A stretch of DNA of 44,892 nt, from NCBI GenBank assembly GCA_937871915.1, contig CALMPG010000074.1, positions 1 through 44,892 of the forward strand, given 5' to 3'. Origin of the DNA: an uncultured Phycisphaerales bacterium (lineage in GTDB: Bacteria > Planctomycetota > Phycisphaerae > Phycisphaerales > UBA1924). Within the stretch, counting starts at the first letter, position 1. Every line of letters starts with the position of its first letter. This document shows, piece by piece, positions 7,833 through 15,213 of the stretch. The notes under the pieces were generated by a model that saw only the letters and a program-made list of their open reading frames with translations, did no database searches and was not told the origin of the DNA. The translations under genes were made by a program, and so were the position numbers.

Positions 7833-9659
7833 ATGAGCATCAATCGCCCATTCCGAGTGTCGTCGCCCGTTCTCGCGGCGGTCGCGTTGATCGGGGTCGC
7901 GGCGACGATCGCGGCGGCGGCGATCATCAACCTGACGATGGAGGACCTGTTCATCCCGGGGACGCAGATGGGCCAGATCTCCCCGTCGACGATCATCGAC
8001 AGCACGAACTGTGCGGTCTGCCACGGGAACTTCGACGCGGCCAACGAGCCGTACGCCACGTGGCGGGGGAGCCTGATGGGCAACGCGGGGCGGGACCCGC
8101 TGTTCTTCGCCCAGATGACGCTGGCGAACCAGGACGTGAGCAACGCGGGGTACTACTGCATGCGGTGCCACGTGCCGTCGGCGATCGTGACGGGCCACGC
8201 CGTTCCGCCCGACGGTTCCGCGCTGACCGGCGTGGACGCCGTGGGCGTGAGCTGCCAGTTGTGCCACACCATGGTGGATCCGATCTACAAGCCGGGGATC
8301 AGCCCGGCGGAGGATCTGCCGATCCTGACCGGTCTGGGCGCGGACAAGCCGAACCACTATGGAAACTCGATGTTCGTGCTCGACCCGCTGGCCCGGCGGC
8401 GCAGCGCCCGCCCGGACCCGCAGACGCCCCACGAGTTCATCGCCTCGCCGTTCCATGCCACGGGGGACATGTGCGGGACGTGCCACGAGGTGGGGAACGT
8501 CGCGGTGAGCCGCCAGACCGACGGGACGTATCGGTACAACGCGATCGGGCAACGCTCGCCGACGGACAACCCGGACGATCACTTCCCGCTGGAGCGGACG
8601 TACTCGGAGTGGAAGCTCAGCGCGTTCGCCAACGGCGGGGTGGACATGGGCGGGCGGTTCGGCGGGGCCGGCGTGACGACGATGTCGTCGTGCCAGGACT
8701 GCCACATGCCGCGGGCGGCCGCGAAGCTGTGCGTGCTGACCCCGTCGCGTCCCGACGCCCGCCGGCACGAGTTCGCGGGGGCCGCGGCCCAGGTGCTGGA
8801 CATCATCGCGGCGTACACGCAGAACGATCCGTCGGTGAGCCAGCCCGCGCTGGCGGCGGGAAGAGCGGCGGCGGTGTCGATGCTGCAGCGGGCGGCGTCG
8901 CTGGACGTGCACGCGGTCGGCTCATCGCTCAACGTTCGCGTGACCAACGAGTCGGGGCACAAGCTGCCCACGGGGCACATCGAGGGCCGGCGGGTGTGGA
9001 TCAACGTGAAGTTCTTCGGCGCGGCGGGGCAGCTCGTGCACGAGCACGGGGCGTACGACTACACCACGGCGGAGCTGGACACCGCCTCGACGACCGTGTA
9101 CGAGATGCACGTGGGTTTGAGCGAGTTCGCCGCGCAGGCGACGGGCCTGACGGCGGGCCCGACGGGCCGCATGGCCATGGCGGACACGATCGAGAAGGAC
9201 AACCGGATCCCGCCGCGCGGATTCAACAACGCGGCGTACGAGTCGCGGGGCGCGCCGGTGGTCGGGGCGGCGTATGCCGACGGGCAGTACTGGGACGATC
9301 GGGCGTTTTCGATCCCGGGAGGCGCGGTCTCGGCGACGGTGTCGGTGTACTACCAGAACACGCCCAAGGAGTACATCGAGCACCTGCGGGACGCGAACGT
9401 CACCGACTCGTGGGGAACGACCCTGCACGCCCTGTGGGAATCGACCGGGCGCGGCGAGCCGATCAAGATGGCCACCCGAACGCTGTCCACGGTCCGCAGA
9501 GCCGACTTCGACCGCAACGGGTGGGTCGAGGTGCAGGACATCTTCGACTTCCTGAACGCGTGGCTGGCCGGCGACATCGCGGCCGACGCGGATGGGTGGG
9601 GGGATCTGTCGGTGCGGGACATCTTCGAGTCCCTGACCCTGTGGTTCCCCACCCCGTAG
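7833..9659 (+). CDS. Pentaheme c-type cytochrome with dockerin-like C-terminal domain
   Basis: A 608-residue exported multihaem protein with an N-terminal hydrophobic signal (about residues 8-32). Five CxxCH haem sites are visible, beginning at C60 (CAVCH), C109 (CMRCH), C141 (CQLCH), C214 (CGTCH) and C287 (CQDCH). The spacing and the phrases around the second and third sites recall cytochrome c554-like multihaem proteins of planctomycetes. The last 55 or so residues read like a dockerin or EF-hand repeat pair (DFDRNGWVEVQDIFDFLNAW, then a second DADGWGDLSVRDIFESL unit). It is divergent from the polyferredoxin across an AT-rich site, so it is a candidate electron-transfer partner. Substrate and partner are unknown. 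ATG 7833 has a GGAG upstream. Confidence 0.88.
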   Translation: MSINRPFRVSSPVLAAVALIGVAATIAAAAIINLTMEDLFIPGTQMGQISPSTIIDSTNCAVCHGNFDAANEPYATWRGSLMGNAGRDPLFFAQMTLANQDVSNAGYYCMRCHVPSAIVTGHAVPPDGSALTGVDAVGVSCQLCHTMVDPIYKPGISPAEDLPILTGLGADKPNHYGNSMFVLDPLARRRSARPDPQTPHEFIASPFHATGDMCGTCHEVGNVAVSRQTDGTYRYNAIGQRSPTDNPDDHFPLERTYSEWKLSAFANGGVDMGGRFGGAGVTTMSSCQDCHMPRAAAKLCVLTPSRPDARRHEFAGAAAQVLDIIAAYTQNDPSVSQPALAAGRAAAVSMLQRAASLDVHAVGSSLNVRVTNESGHKLPTGHIEGRRVWINVKFFGAAGQLVHEHGAYDYTTAELDTASTTVYEMHVGLSEFAAQATGLTAGPTGRMAMADTIEKDNRIPPRGFNNAAYESRGAPVVGAAYADGQYWDDRAFSIPGGAVSATVSVYYQNTPKEYIEHLRDANVTDSWGTTLHALWESTGRGEPIKMATRTLSTVRRADFDRNGWVEVQDIFDFLNAWLAGDIAADADGWGDLSVRDIFESLTLWFPTP

Positions 9660-10354
9660 CCGGCGGGGTCCTGGGGGTAGAGGGGGGTGGCGGTCCATTC
9701 CCCGCCGGCCCGATCGCGGGTCCAGGCGGCGCGGTCGTGGAGGCGGCCCTTGGAGGCGGCCCAGAGTTCCACGCGCGTGGCGTGGATGCGGTAGCCGCCC
9801 CACGCGGCGGGGCGCGGGATCTTCGGGCCCCCGGCGGTGAGCAACTCGTGGGGGGCGGCCCCGATCTCCTTGATCACCGCGAGCACGCGGTCGAGCAGGT
9901 CGGTGCGCCTGGCCATGGGGCGGCTCTGCAGGCTGGCGCTGGCGCCGATCCGGGAGAGGAGCGGGCGCGTGGCGAAGTACTCGTCGCTCTCGGCCGCGCC
10001 GACGCGCTCGACACGGCCCTCGACGCGGGCCTGGCGGCCGAACTCCTCCCAATAGAACACGCACGCGGCCCTGGGGTTGGACTCGAGCTCGCGGCCCTTG
10101 CGGCTCTCGTAGCTGGTGTAGAACACGAGGGAGCCGCGGGCGTCCTCGATCGACTTGCACAGCACGACGCGGGCGGAGGGGTCGCCGGTGGCGGAGCAGG
10201 TGGCGAGGACCATGGCGTTGGCGTCGGCGATGCGTTTGTCCCTGGCGGCCTCATCGTGCCAGGACCTGAGCAACGGGAAGGGATCCGGCGGGAGCGGATC
10301 GGGAAGGCCGTGGCCGATGCCGAGGGTGTCGAGAACGGAGGAGAGGATCGACAT
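9350..10354 (-). CDS. pdxH: Pyridoxamine 5'-phosphate oxidase PdxH with an unusual antisense C-terminal tail
   Basis: FMN-dependent oxidase that makes pyridoxal 5'-phosphate. The recognisable enzyme spans residues 1-227 (9674-10354): RVVLCKSIED, FYTSYESRKGRELESNP, FYWEEFGRQARVEG, ASLQSRP and the closing VELWAASKGRLHDR with TPLYP. PdxH normally ends there, at about 215-230 residues. Here no stop codon follows in any nearby frame, and the frame runs 107 more codons to a TAG at 9350-9352, entirely or nearly so over the 3' end of the convergent cytochrome gene. The tail shows no domain and looks like antisense sequence. Either the protein really carries it or a stop codon was lost through mutation or a sequencing error. 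Confidence 0.85.
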   Translation of the reverse strand: MSILSSVLDTLGIGHGLPDPLPPDPFPLLRSWHDEAARDKRIADANAMVLATCSATGDPSARVVLCKSIEDARGSLVFYTSYESRKGRELESNPRAACVFYWEEFGRQARVEGRVERVGAAESDEYFATRPLLSRIGASASLQSRPMARRTDLLDRVLAVIKEIGAAPHELLTAGGPKIPRPAAWGGYRIHATRVELWAASKGRLHDRAAWTRDRAGGEWTATPLYPQDPAGYGVGNHRVRDSKMSRTDRSPHPSASAAMSPASHAFRKSKMSCTSTHPLRSKSALRTVDSVRVAILIGSPRPVDSHRACRVVPHESVTFASRRCSMYSLGVFW

Positions 10355-10432
10355 GGGGATTCCGCGGTATGAAGTGGTGGGCCGGCGGGAAGGAAACGGT
10401 GGTGGAGGAACGGACCCGGCGGAGCAGGCGAG

Positions 10433-10900
10433 TCACCGGGCGGCCCGGGCAACGGATCGCGAGTTCTGCTGATCGATGGTCGGGAACTGGAACTTCGGGG
10501 CCTTTCGATCGCCGGCGAGCATGTCGGCGAAGGTGGCCTCGGAGAGGGTCTTCTCGACGGTGGCGATGGCGTCGTCGAGCTCCTGATGGAGCCGGCAGAG
10601 GCGTTTGGAGTGCTCCGGGAGGTCGAGGGGGCACTTCACGATGCGCTGGATGGGATCGACGGCGTTGATGACCTCGAGGACGCTGATCTTGCCGGGGTCC
10701 CGGGCGAGGCGGAAGCCGCCGCTCGGGCCGCGCCGGGAATCGAGGATGCCGGCCCGGGCGAGGTCCTGGAGGACCTTGGAGACGTACCCGGCGGGGATCT
10801 TGGCCGCCTCGGCGATTTCCTTGGCCGCGCGGGGCCGCCCGGTGGCGGAGGCCAGGTGCATGACGGCCCGGAGGGCGTACTCGGCGGTGTTGGAGAACAT
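10433..10900 (-). CDS. Rrf2-family transcriptional regulator, partial Fe-S ligand set
   Basis: A 155-residue winged-helix regulator of the Rrf2 family (IscR, NsrR, RsrR). The DNA-binding domain shows AEYALRAVMHLA, then the recognition-helix region IPAGYVSKVLQDLARAGIL and the wing RRGPSGGFRLAR. IscR-type proteins bind [2Fe-2S] through C-x5-C-x5-C-x2-H. Here C90, C102 and H105 fit that spacing, but the middle position is E96. It is divergent from the RIC gene at 11013, with an AT-rich palindromic region between, and has an AAGGA ribosome site 5 bases before ATG. An NO- or redox-responsive repressor of the adjacent repair and nos genes is the natural inference. Confidence 0.9.
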   Translation of the reverse strand: MFSNTAEYALRAVMHLASATGRPRAAKEIAEAAKIPAGYVSKVLQDLARAGILDSRRGPSGGFRLARDPGKISVLEVINAVDPIQRIVKCPLDLPEHSKRLCRLHQELDDAIATVEKTLSEATFADMLAGDRKAPKFQFPTIDQQNSRSVARAAR

Positions 10901-10920
10901 GGGTTTCCTTGGGGAATGCG

Positions 10921-10955
10921 TATATCTGGAGAATCAAGTCTTGATATATAGTATA
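10921..10955. promoter_or_regulatory. AT-rich palindromic operator/promoter region between rrf2 and ric1
   Basis: Within the 112-base divergent spacer. A 13-base palindrome ATCAAG-T-CTTGAT sits at 10933-10945, flanked by TATATC (10921-10926) and GATATA (10943-10948) as an outer inverted repeat. ATATCT occurs at 10922-10927, the hexamer shared with the other three AT-rich sites. TATAGT at 10947-10952 resembles a -10 element for the plus-strand gene; TATACT on the other strand could serve rrf2. No clear -35 was found. Confidence 0.6.
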
Positions 10956-11012
10956 GGGGTCGATACGGTGCCGGACCACCCGACCATTGGTCGGACGGAC
11001 AGGAGCGCCACC

Positions 11013-11750
11013 ATGAATGCCACGCCATCCATCGAGAGCACGGTTGCCACGATCGCGACGGAGATCCCGGGGGCCGCCGCGGTGTTCGAGCGGCACGGGA
11101 TCGACTACTGCTGCGGCGGGAAGATGCCGCTCTGGCGGGCCTGCCAGAAGCGCGGGCTGGATCCGGGCGCGGTGCTGGCGGAGGTGGAGCGGCGGGCCAC
11201 GGGGGAGCCGGCGGGCGCTCCCGACTGGGCGGCGATGGGAATGGCCGAGCTGAGCGATCACATCGAGGGGGTGCACCACGCGTATCTGAAGGCCGAGTTG
11301 CCGCGCCTCGGGCAGCTGGCGGCCAAGGTGGCGGGGGTGCACGGAGCGGGCCATCCGCGGCTGCGGGAGCTGTCCGAGGCATTCTCGGGCTTCTCGGCGG
11401 ACATGTTCTCGCACATGGCCAAGGAGGAGCAGGTGCTCTTCCCCGCGCTGCGGGCGATCGAGCGCGGGGAGCGTCCCTTCGGCGGGGCGATCGAGGGGCC
11501 GATCGCGTGCATGACCGACGAGCACGACGAGGCCGGGATCGCGCTGGCGAAGTTCCGGTCGCTCACCGACGGCTATGCGCCGCCGATGCACGCGTGCAAC
11601 AGCTGGCGCGTGCTGCTGGGCGATCTGGCCAGGCTGGAGAAGGACATGCACCAGCACGTGCACAAGGAGAACAACATCCTGTTCCCGAAGGGCTTGGCGG
11701 CGGCGGGGCGATCCGGCGGAGGTGGGGCGTGCGGGTGCGTGGGCGGGTGA
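11013..11750 (+). CDS. ric: Iron-sulfur cluster repair di-iron protein RIC/ScdA/YtfE (copy 1)
   Basis: A 245-residue cytoplasmic di-iron protein that protects or rebuilds Fe-S clusters after nitric oxide or oxidative damage. The N-terminal DUF542 domain (about 1-65) has STVATIATEIPGAAAVFE and the paired cysteines C33-C34 in DYCCGG. The C-terminal hemerythrin-like domain carries the metal-ligand histidines and glutamates in HIEGVHHAYL, MFSHMAKEEQVLFP, MTDEHDEAG and HQHVHKENNILFP. The tail ends GGGGACGCVGG with two extra cysteines. It is divergent from an Rrf2 gene and followed by the nos operon. A second copy lies at 26326. ATG 11013 follows an AGGAG site. Confidence 0.93.
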   Translation: MNATPSIESTVATIATEIPGAAAVFERHGIDYCCGGKMPLWRACQKRGLDPGAVLAEVERRATGEPAGAPDWAAMGMAELSDHIEGVHHAYLKAELPRLGQLAAKVAGVHGAGHPRLRELSEAFSGFSADMFSHMAKEEQVLFPALRAIERGERPFGGAIEGPIACMTDEHDEAGIALAKFRSLTDGYAPPMHACNSWRVLLGDLARLEKDMHQHVHKENNILFPKGLAAAGRSGGGGACGCVGG

Positions 11751-11759
11751 TCGGCGGGC

Positions 11760-11777
11760 GCCCGGGAGCCTCCGGGC
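11760..11777 (+). terminator. Terminator-like GC hairpin after ric copy 1
   Basis: GCCCGG (11760-11765), six-base loop, CCGGGC (11772-11777), starting 10 bases after the stop of the RIC gene. There is no T-tract. It may separate ric from the nos operon, which has its own promoter-like region downstream. Confidence 0.35.
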
Positions 11778-11840
11778 CCGGGAGAGTTCCGGAACTGGCG
11801 GGGGATGGGCGCAAAGGACCTTGACGAAATGGAATCGGGC

Positions 11841-11889
11841 TGGACATTCGGCCCGATACAGGATAAACATAGTCAGATATCTAGATATG
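11841..11889 (+). promoter_or_regulatory. Candidate nos promoter with AT-rich palindromic operator
   Basis: A perfect 12-base palindrome ATATCTAGATAT at 11877-11888 lies inside GATATC-TA-GATATG (11876-11889). This matches the GATATC-NN-GATAT core of the site at 7774-7787. A weak promoter may sit just upstream: TGGACA at 11841-11846 and TAAACA at 11864-11869, 17 bases apart. If so, the palindrome covers the transcription start, a repressor-like position. The site is about 40 bases before the first nos gene. Confidence 0.6.
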
Positions 11890-11928
11890 GGCGGGCCGGC
11901 GGGGGTGTGATCGGATCGGGAATCTCAG

Positions 11929-12978
11929 ATGAACACGCGAGCCCCAATGAGCAAGTCGGACGAGCAGCATGATCAGACCGCGCTGGGCGTTGTCCTGGGC
12001 ATCACCGGCGCGCTGGTGGTGTTCTGGCTGTTGGCCGCGGGGTTGGGCGGGTTGTTGGCGCCGTGGAGTTTCCCCAGAGCGCCCGGCGCGGCGGAGGAGG
12101 CCCGGGTCGCGGCGCTGAAGCCGGGCGAGGCGCTGGACGCGATGAAGGTGGCCCAGGGCAAGGCCGTGTTCACGGCCACGTGCGCGGCCTGCCACGGGGT
12201 GGACGGCCACGGGATGGACGGGAAGGGCAAGAACCTGACGACCAGCCTCTTCTCGATCCGGCTCGACGACGCCGGGATGCTGGACTTCATCAAGAAGGGG
12301 CGACCGGTGTCGGACCCGCTCAACACGACGAAGGTCGAGATGCCGCCCAAGGGCGGCAACCCAACCCTGACCGACGAGCAGCTGGGGACGGTGGTGGCGT
12401 ACGTGCGTGCGCTGCAGCGTCCGGAGCGGGTGTCGTCGTCGGCGCTGGCCGCGGCCGAGGCGCAGCTCGCGGCCGCTGAGGCCCAGGCCGCGGCGGAGCG
12501 TGCGGCGGCGAAGGCGGCGCGGCTGGCGGCGAAGGCGGCCGCGCCGGTGGCGCCGGCCACGACCACGGCCACGACCACGGCCACGGCCACGACCACGACC
12601 GCGGCTGCGACGGCGCCAGCGCCCGCGCCCGCGCCCGCGCCGGCGGTCGCGGTCGCGACTGCGGACGAGGGGGACTACGACGCGGAGACGATCGAGTTTG
12701 GCAAAGAGATGTTCATGTCGAGCTGCTCGACGTGCCACGGGCAGGACGCCAAGGGCGTGCCCAAGAACGGCAAGGACCTGGTGCACAGCACGTTCGCGAA
12801 GGGCCTCGACGACGAGAAGCTCATCGCGTTCATCAAGCGGGGGCGCGACTCGGGCGACCCGGCGAACACGACCAAGATCGCGATGCCGCCCAAGGGGGGC
12901 AACCCGGCGCTGAGCGACGAGAAGATCGAGGCGATCGTGGCGTACCTGCGGTCGTTGCAGAAGAGCGTCAAGAACTGA
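11929..12978 (+). CDS. Membrane-anchored diheme cytochrome c of the nos operon (NosC-like)
   Basis: A 349-residue periplasm-facing electron carrier. One N-terminal membrane anchor (about residues 18-44) is followed by two cbb3-type cytochrome c domains. The haem sites are C85 (CAACH) and C266 (CSTCH). The distal methionines lie in near-identical VEMPPKGGNP and IAMPPKGGNP segments, which points to an internal domain duplication. The domains are joined by a long Ala-rich, then Thr/Ala/Pro-rich low-complexity linker (about 165-250). It is first in the nos operon and probably feeds electrons to NosZ, as the NosC cytochromes of clade II clusters are thought to do. ATG 11929 was chosen; ATG 11947 is an alternative. 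Confidence 0.85.
   Translation: MNTRAPMSKSDEQHDQTALGVVLGITGALVVFWLLAAGLGGLLAPWSFPRAPGAAEEARVAALKPGEALDAMKVAQGKAVFTATCAACHGVDGHGMDGKGKNLTTSLFSIRLDDAGMLDFIKKGRPVSDPLNTTKVEMPPKGGNPTLTDEQLGTVVAYVRALQRPERVSSSALAAAEAQLAAAEAQAAAERAAAKAARLAAKAAAPVAPATTTATTTATATTTTAAATAPAPAPAPAPAVAVATADEGDYDAETIEFGKEMFMSSCSTCHGQDAKGVPKNGKDLVHSTFAKGLDDEKLIAFIKRGRDSGDPANTTKIAMPPKGGNPALSDEKIEAIVAYLRSLQKSVKN
12555..12642 (+). repeat. Simple-sequence tracts inside the diheme cytochrome linker
   Basis: Two in-frame tracts encode the linker. Repeats of GGCCACGACCAC and GGCCAC cover 12555-12600 (Ala/Thr), and a run of GCGCCC units lies near 12618-12642 (Ala/Pro). Their number probably sets linker length and could vary between strains. 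Confidence 0.6.
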
Positions 12979-12987
12979 AACCCGGAC

Positions 12988-13007
12988 GCGTCCGCTCGTG
13001 CGGACGC
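12988..13007 (+). terminator. GC hairpin between the diheme cytochrome gene and nosZ
   Basis: Perfect 7-bp stem GCGTCCG (12988-12994) and CGGACGC (13001-13007) around a six-base loop, 9 bases after the cytochrome stop and 33 bases before the nosZ ATG. There is no T-tract. It could act as an attenuator or an RNA-processing or stabilising element rather than a full terminator. Confidence 0.45.
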
Positions 13008-13040
13008 CGCCTGACCATACACGTCCACAAGGGAGACACC

Positions 13041-15113
13041 ATGAAACTCAGTCGTTTCGCCGCACGGGGAGTCCTGGCGATCGCGTTCGCGGCCGCCGGC
13101 GTGCTCGCCACATCGCACGCGGCGCTGGCGCAGGAGCCGCCCGCGCCCAGGAAGCGGGTGCGGAAGGAGAAGGAGATCGCCCCGCCCACCCAGGGCCAGC
13201 TCGACGCGCTGGCGAAGCTGGCGGTGGCACGGAAGCTGACGCCCGACGACCTGATGGCCGCGGCCAAGACGTACATGCCCAGCGGCCGGATCGACGACTA
13301 CATCCTGTTCGCGTCGGGCGGGCAGAGCGGGCAGGTGTTCGTGCTGGGCGTGCCGTCGATGCGTCTGCTTCGGAGCATCTCGGTGTTCACGCCGGAGTCG
13401 TGGCAGGGCTACGGGTTCGGGGGTGAGAAGGACCCGGTGCGTGAGCGCCTGAAGATCAACGGCAAGAGCGTGGACTGGGGGGACAGCCACCACCCGGCCC
13501 TGAGCGAGACCAAGGGCGAGTACGACGGGCAGTTCCTGTTCATCGGCGACAAGGCCAACGCCCGCGTGGCCGTGATCGATCTGCGCGACTTCGAGACCAA
13601 GCAGATCGTCAAGAACCCGCTGACGGTGAGCGACCACGGCGGCGCGTTCGTCACGCCCGACACCGACTACGTCATCGAGGGCGGCCAGTACGCGACGGTG
13701 CTGGGCTACGGGTACGCGCCGATCGACGACTACCAGAAGTCCTACCGCGGGATGATCACGTTCTGGAAGTTCGACCGGGCCAGGGGCCGGATCGACGAGA
13801 GCAAGTCGTTCGCGATGGAGCTGCCGCCGTACTTCCAGGACCTGGCCGACTCGGGCAAGGGCCCGTCCGAGGGCCTGGTGTTCCTCAACTCGTTCAACAC
13901 CGAGATGGCCACCGGCGGGATCGAGGACGGCAAGCCGCCGATCGAGGCCGGGGCGAGCCAGCGCGACATGGACTACATGCACATCATCGACCTGCACAAG
14001 GCCGAGGCCGTGTACAAGGCGGGCAAGGTCGAGACCATCAACGGCTTCGCGGTGATCCCGATGGCCACGAGCATCTCCGAGGGGTTGTTGTACCTCGCGC
14101 CCGAGCCCAAGAGCCCGCACGGCGTGGACGTGACCCCCAACGGGCAGTACGCGGTGGTGGCGGGCAAGCTCGACCCGCACGTGACGATCTACTCGACCGC
14201 GAAGATCAAGAGCGCGATCGCGGACAAGAAGTACAGCGGGGTGGACGCGTACAACATCCCGATCCTCGGCTACGACTCGGTGATGGAGGCGCAGGTCGAG
14301 GTGGGCCTTGGCCCGCTGCACACGCAGTTCGACGACAAGGGCTACGCGTACACATCGCTGTTCCTGGACTCGGCCGTCGCCCGCTGGACGCTCGGGGGCG
14401 AGTACTCGAAGCTCCACGAGGAGCAGCCCTGGAAGCTCGTCACCAAGACGCCGGTGCAGTACAACGTCGGCCACCTGTGCACGGCCGAGGGCGACTCGGC
14501 GGCCCCGAAGGGCAAGTACCTCATCTCCATGAACAAGTGGTCGGTGGACCGGTTCTTCACCACCGGGCCGCTCCTGCCGCAGAACTTCCAGCTCGTGGAC
14601 ATCGGCGAGAGCGGCACGACCATGCCCGTCCTGTACGACTGCCCGATCGGCGTGGGCGAGCCGCACTACTGCCAGCTCATCAAGGCCGACAAGCTCAAGA
14701 CCTGGGGCGTGTACCCGGAGACGGGCTGGAACCCGCACACGCAGGCCGTTGAGCCCGGCGCGCCGCGCCCGGGCAGCGAGAGGGTCGTGCGCAACGGGAA
14801 CAAGGTCGAGGTGCACATGACCGCCGTGCGCAGCCACTTCAGCCCCGAGCGAGTGAACATCGAGGAGGGCGACGAGGTGACGTGGAAGATCACGAATACC
14901 GAGCGGGCCATGGACGCCACGCACGGGTTCTGCATCGGCGGGTACAACATCAACCTGTCGCTGGAGCCGGGCGAGTACGTCGAGTTCCACTTCACCGCCG
15001 ACAAGCCCGGCACGTATCCCTACTACTGCACCGAGTTCTGCTCGGCGCTGCACCTGGAGATGATGGGCTACCTCAACATCAAGCCCAAGTCCGCGCGCGC
15101 AGAGGCCAAGTAG
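13041..15113 (+). CDS. nosZ: Nitrous oxide reductase NosZ, clade II (Sec-exported)
   Basis: Periplasmic multicopper enzyme reducing N2O to N2, 690 residues. The N-terminus is an ordinary Sec signal (cleavage near residues 30-31, ALA-QEP) without a twin-arginine motif, which together with the following nosB marks clade II. The beta-propeller carries the CuZ histidines in DWGDSHHP (H150, H151), SDHGGAF, SPHGVDVTP, GPLHTQFD and VGHLC. The C-terminal cupredoxin domain binds CuA through H628 and C663, C667, H671 and M674 in CTEFCSALHLEM. All key residues appear intact. GGGAGA lies just before ATG 13041. It sits between two GC hairpins, downstream of a diheme cytochrome. Confidence 0.97.
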   Translation: MKLSRFAARGVLAIAFAAAGVLATSHAALAQEPPAPRKRVRKEKEIAPPTQGQLDALAKLAVARKLTPDDLMAAAKTYMPSGRIDDYILFASGGQSGQVFVLGVPSMRLLRSISVFTPESWQGYGFGGEKDPVRERLKINGKSVDWGDSHHPALSETKGEYDGQFLFIGDKANARVAVIDLRDFETKQIVKNPLTVSDHGGAFVTPDTDYVIEGGQYATVLGYGYAPIDDYQKSYRGMITFWKFDRARGRIDESKSFAMELPPYFQDLADSGKGPSEGLVFLNSFNTEMATGGIEDGKPPIEAGASQRDMDYMHIIDLHKAEAVYKAGKVETINGFAVIPMATSISEGLLYLAPEPKSPHGVDVTPNGQYAVVAGKLDPHVTIYSTAKIKSAIADKKYSGVDAYNIPILGYDSVMEAQVEVGLGPLHTQFDDKGYAYTSLFLDSAVARWTLGGEYSKLHEEQPWKLVTKTPVQYNVGHLCTAEGDSAAPKGKYLISMNKWSVDRFFTTGPLLPQNFQLVDIGESGTTMPVLYDCPIGVGEPHYCQLIKADKLKTWGVYPETGWNPHTQAVEPGAPRPGSERVVRNGNKVEVHMTAVRSHFSPERVNIEEGDEVTWKITNTERAMDATHGFCIGGYNINLSLEPGEYVEFHFTADKPGTYPYYCTEFCSALHLEMMGYLNIKPKSARAEAK

Positions 15114-15123
15114 CACCCCGCAC

Positions 15124-15151
15124 CCCGGCCCGGGCCACCGCCCGGGCCGGG
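15124..15151 (+). terminator. Strong GC hairpin between nosZ and nosB
   Basis: A perfect 12-bp stem: CCCGGCCCGGGC (15124-15135), loop CACC, GCCCGGGCCGGG (15140-15151). It starts 10 bases after the nosZ stop. There is no T-tract, and nosB follows on the same strand 60 bases later. Partial termination or 3'-end protection of the nosZ message is likely, allowing NosZ to exceed its assembly proteins. Confidence 0.6.
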
Positions 15152-15213
15152 AGTTCCGACCCTTTCCCCGCGGCGCGGGCACGCGCGCGGACGCCCAACG
15201 AAGGAGGCCGCCC

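Noticed and set aside
5848..7836. Long plus-strand frame opposite the polyferredoxin gene
   Set aside because: Antisense of a gene with intact cysteine motifs and membrane segments; Gly/Glu/Ala-rich shadow composition.
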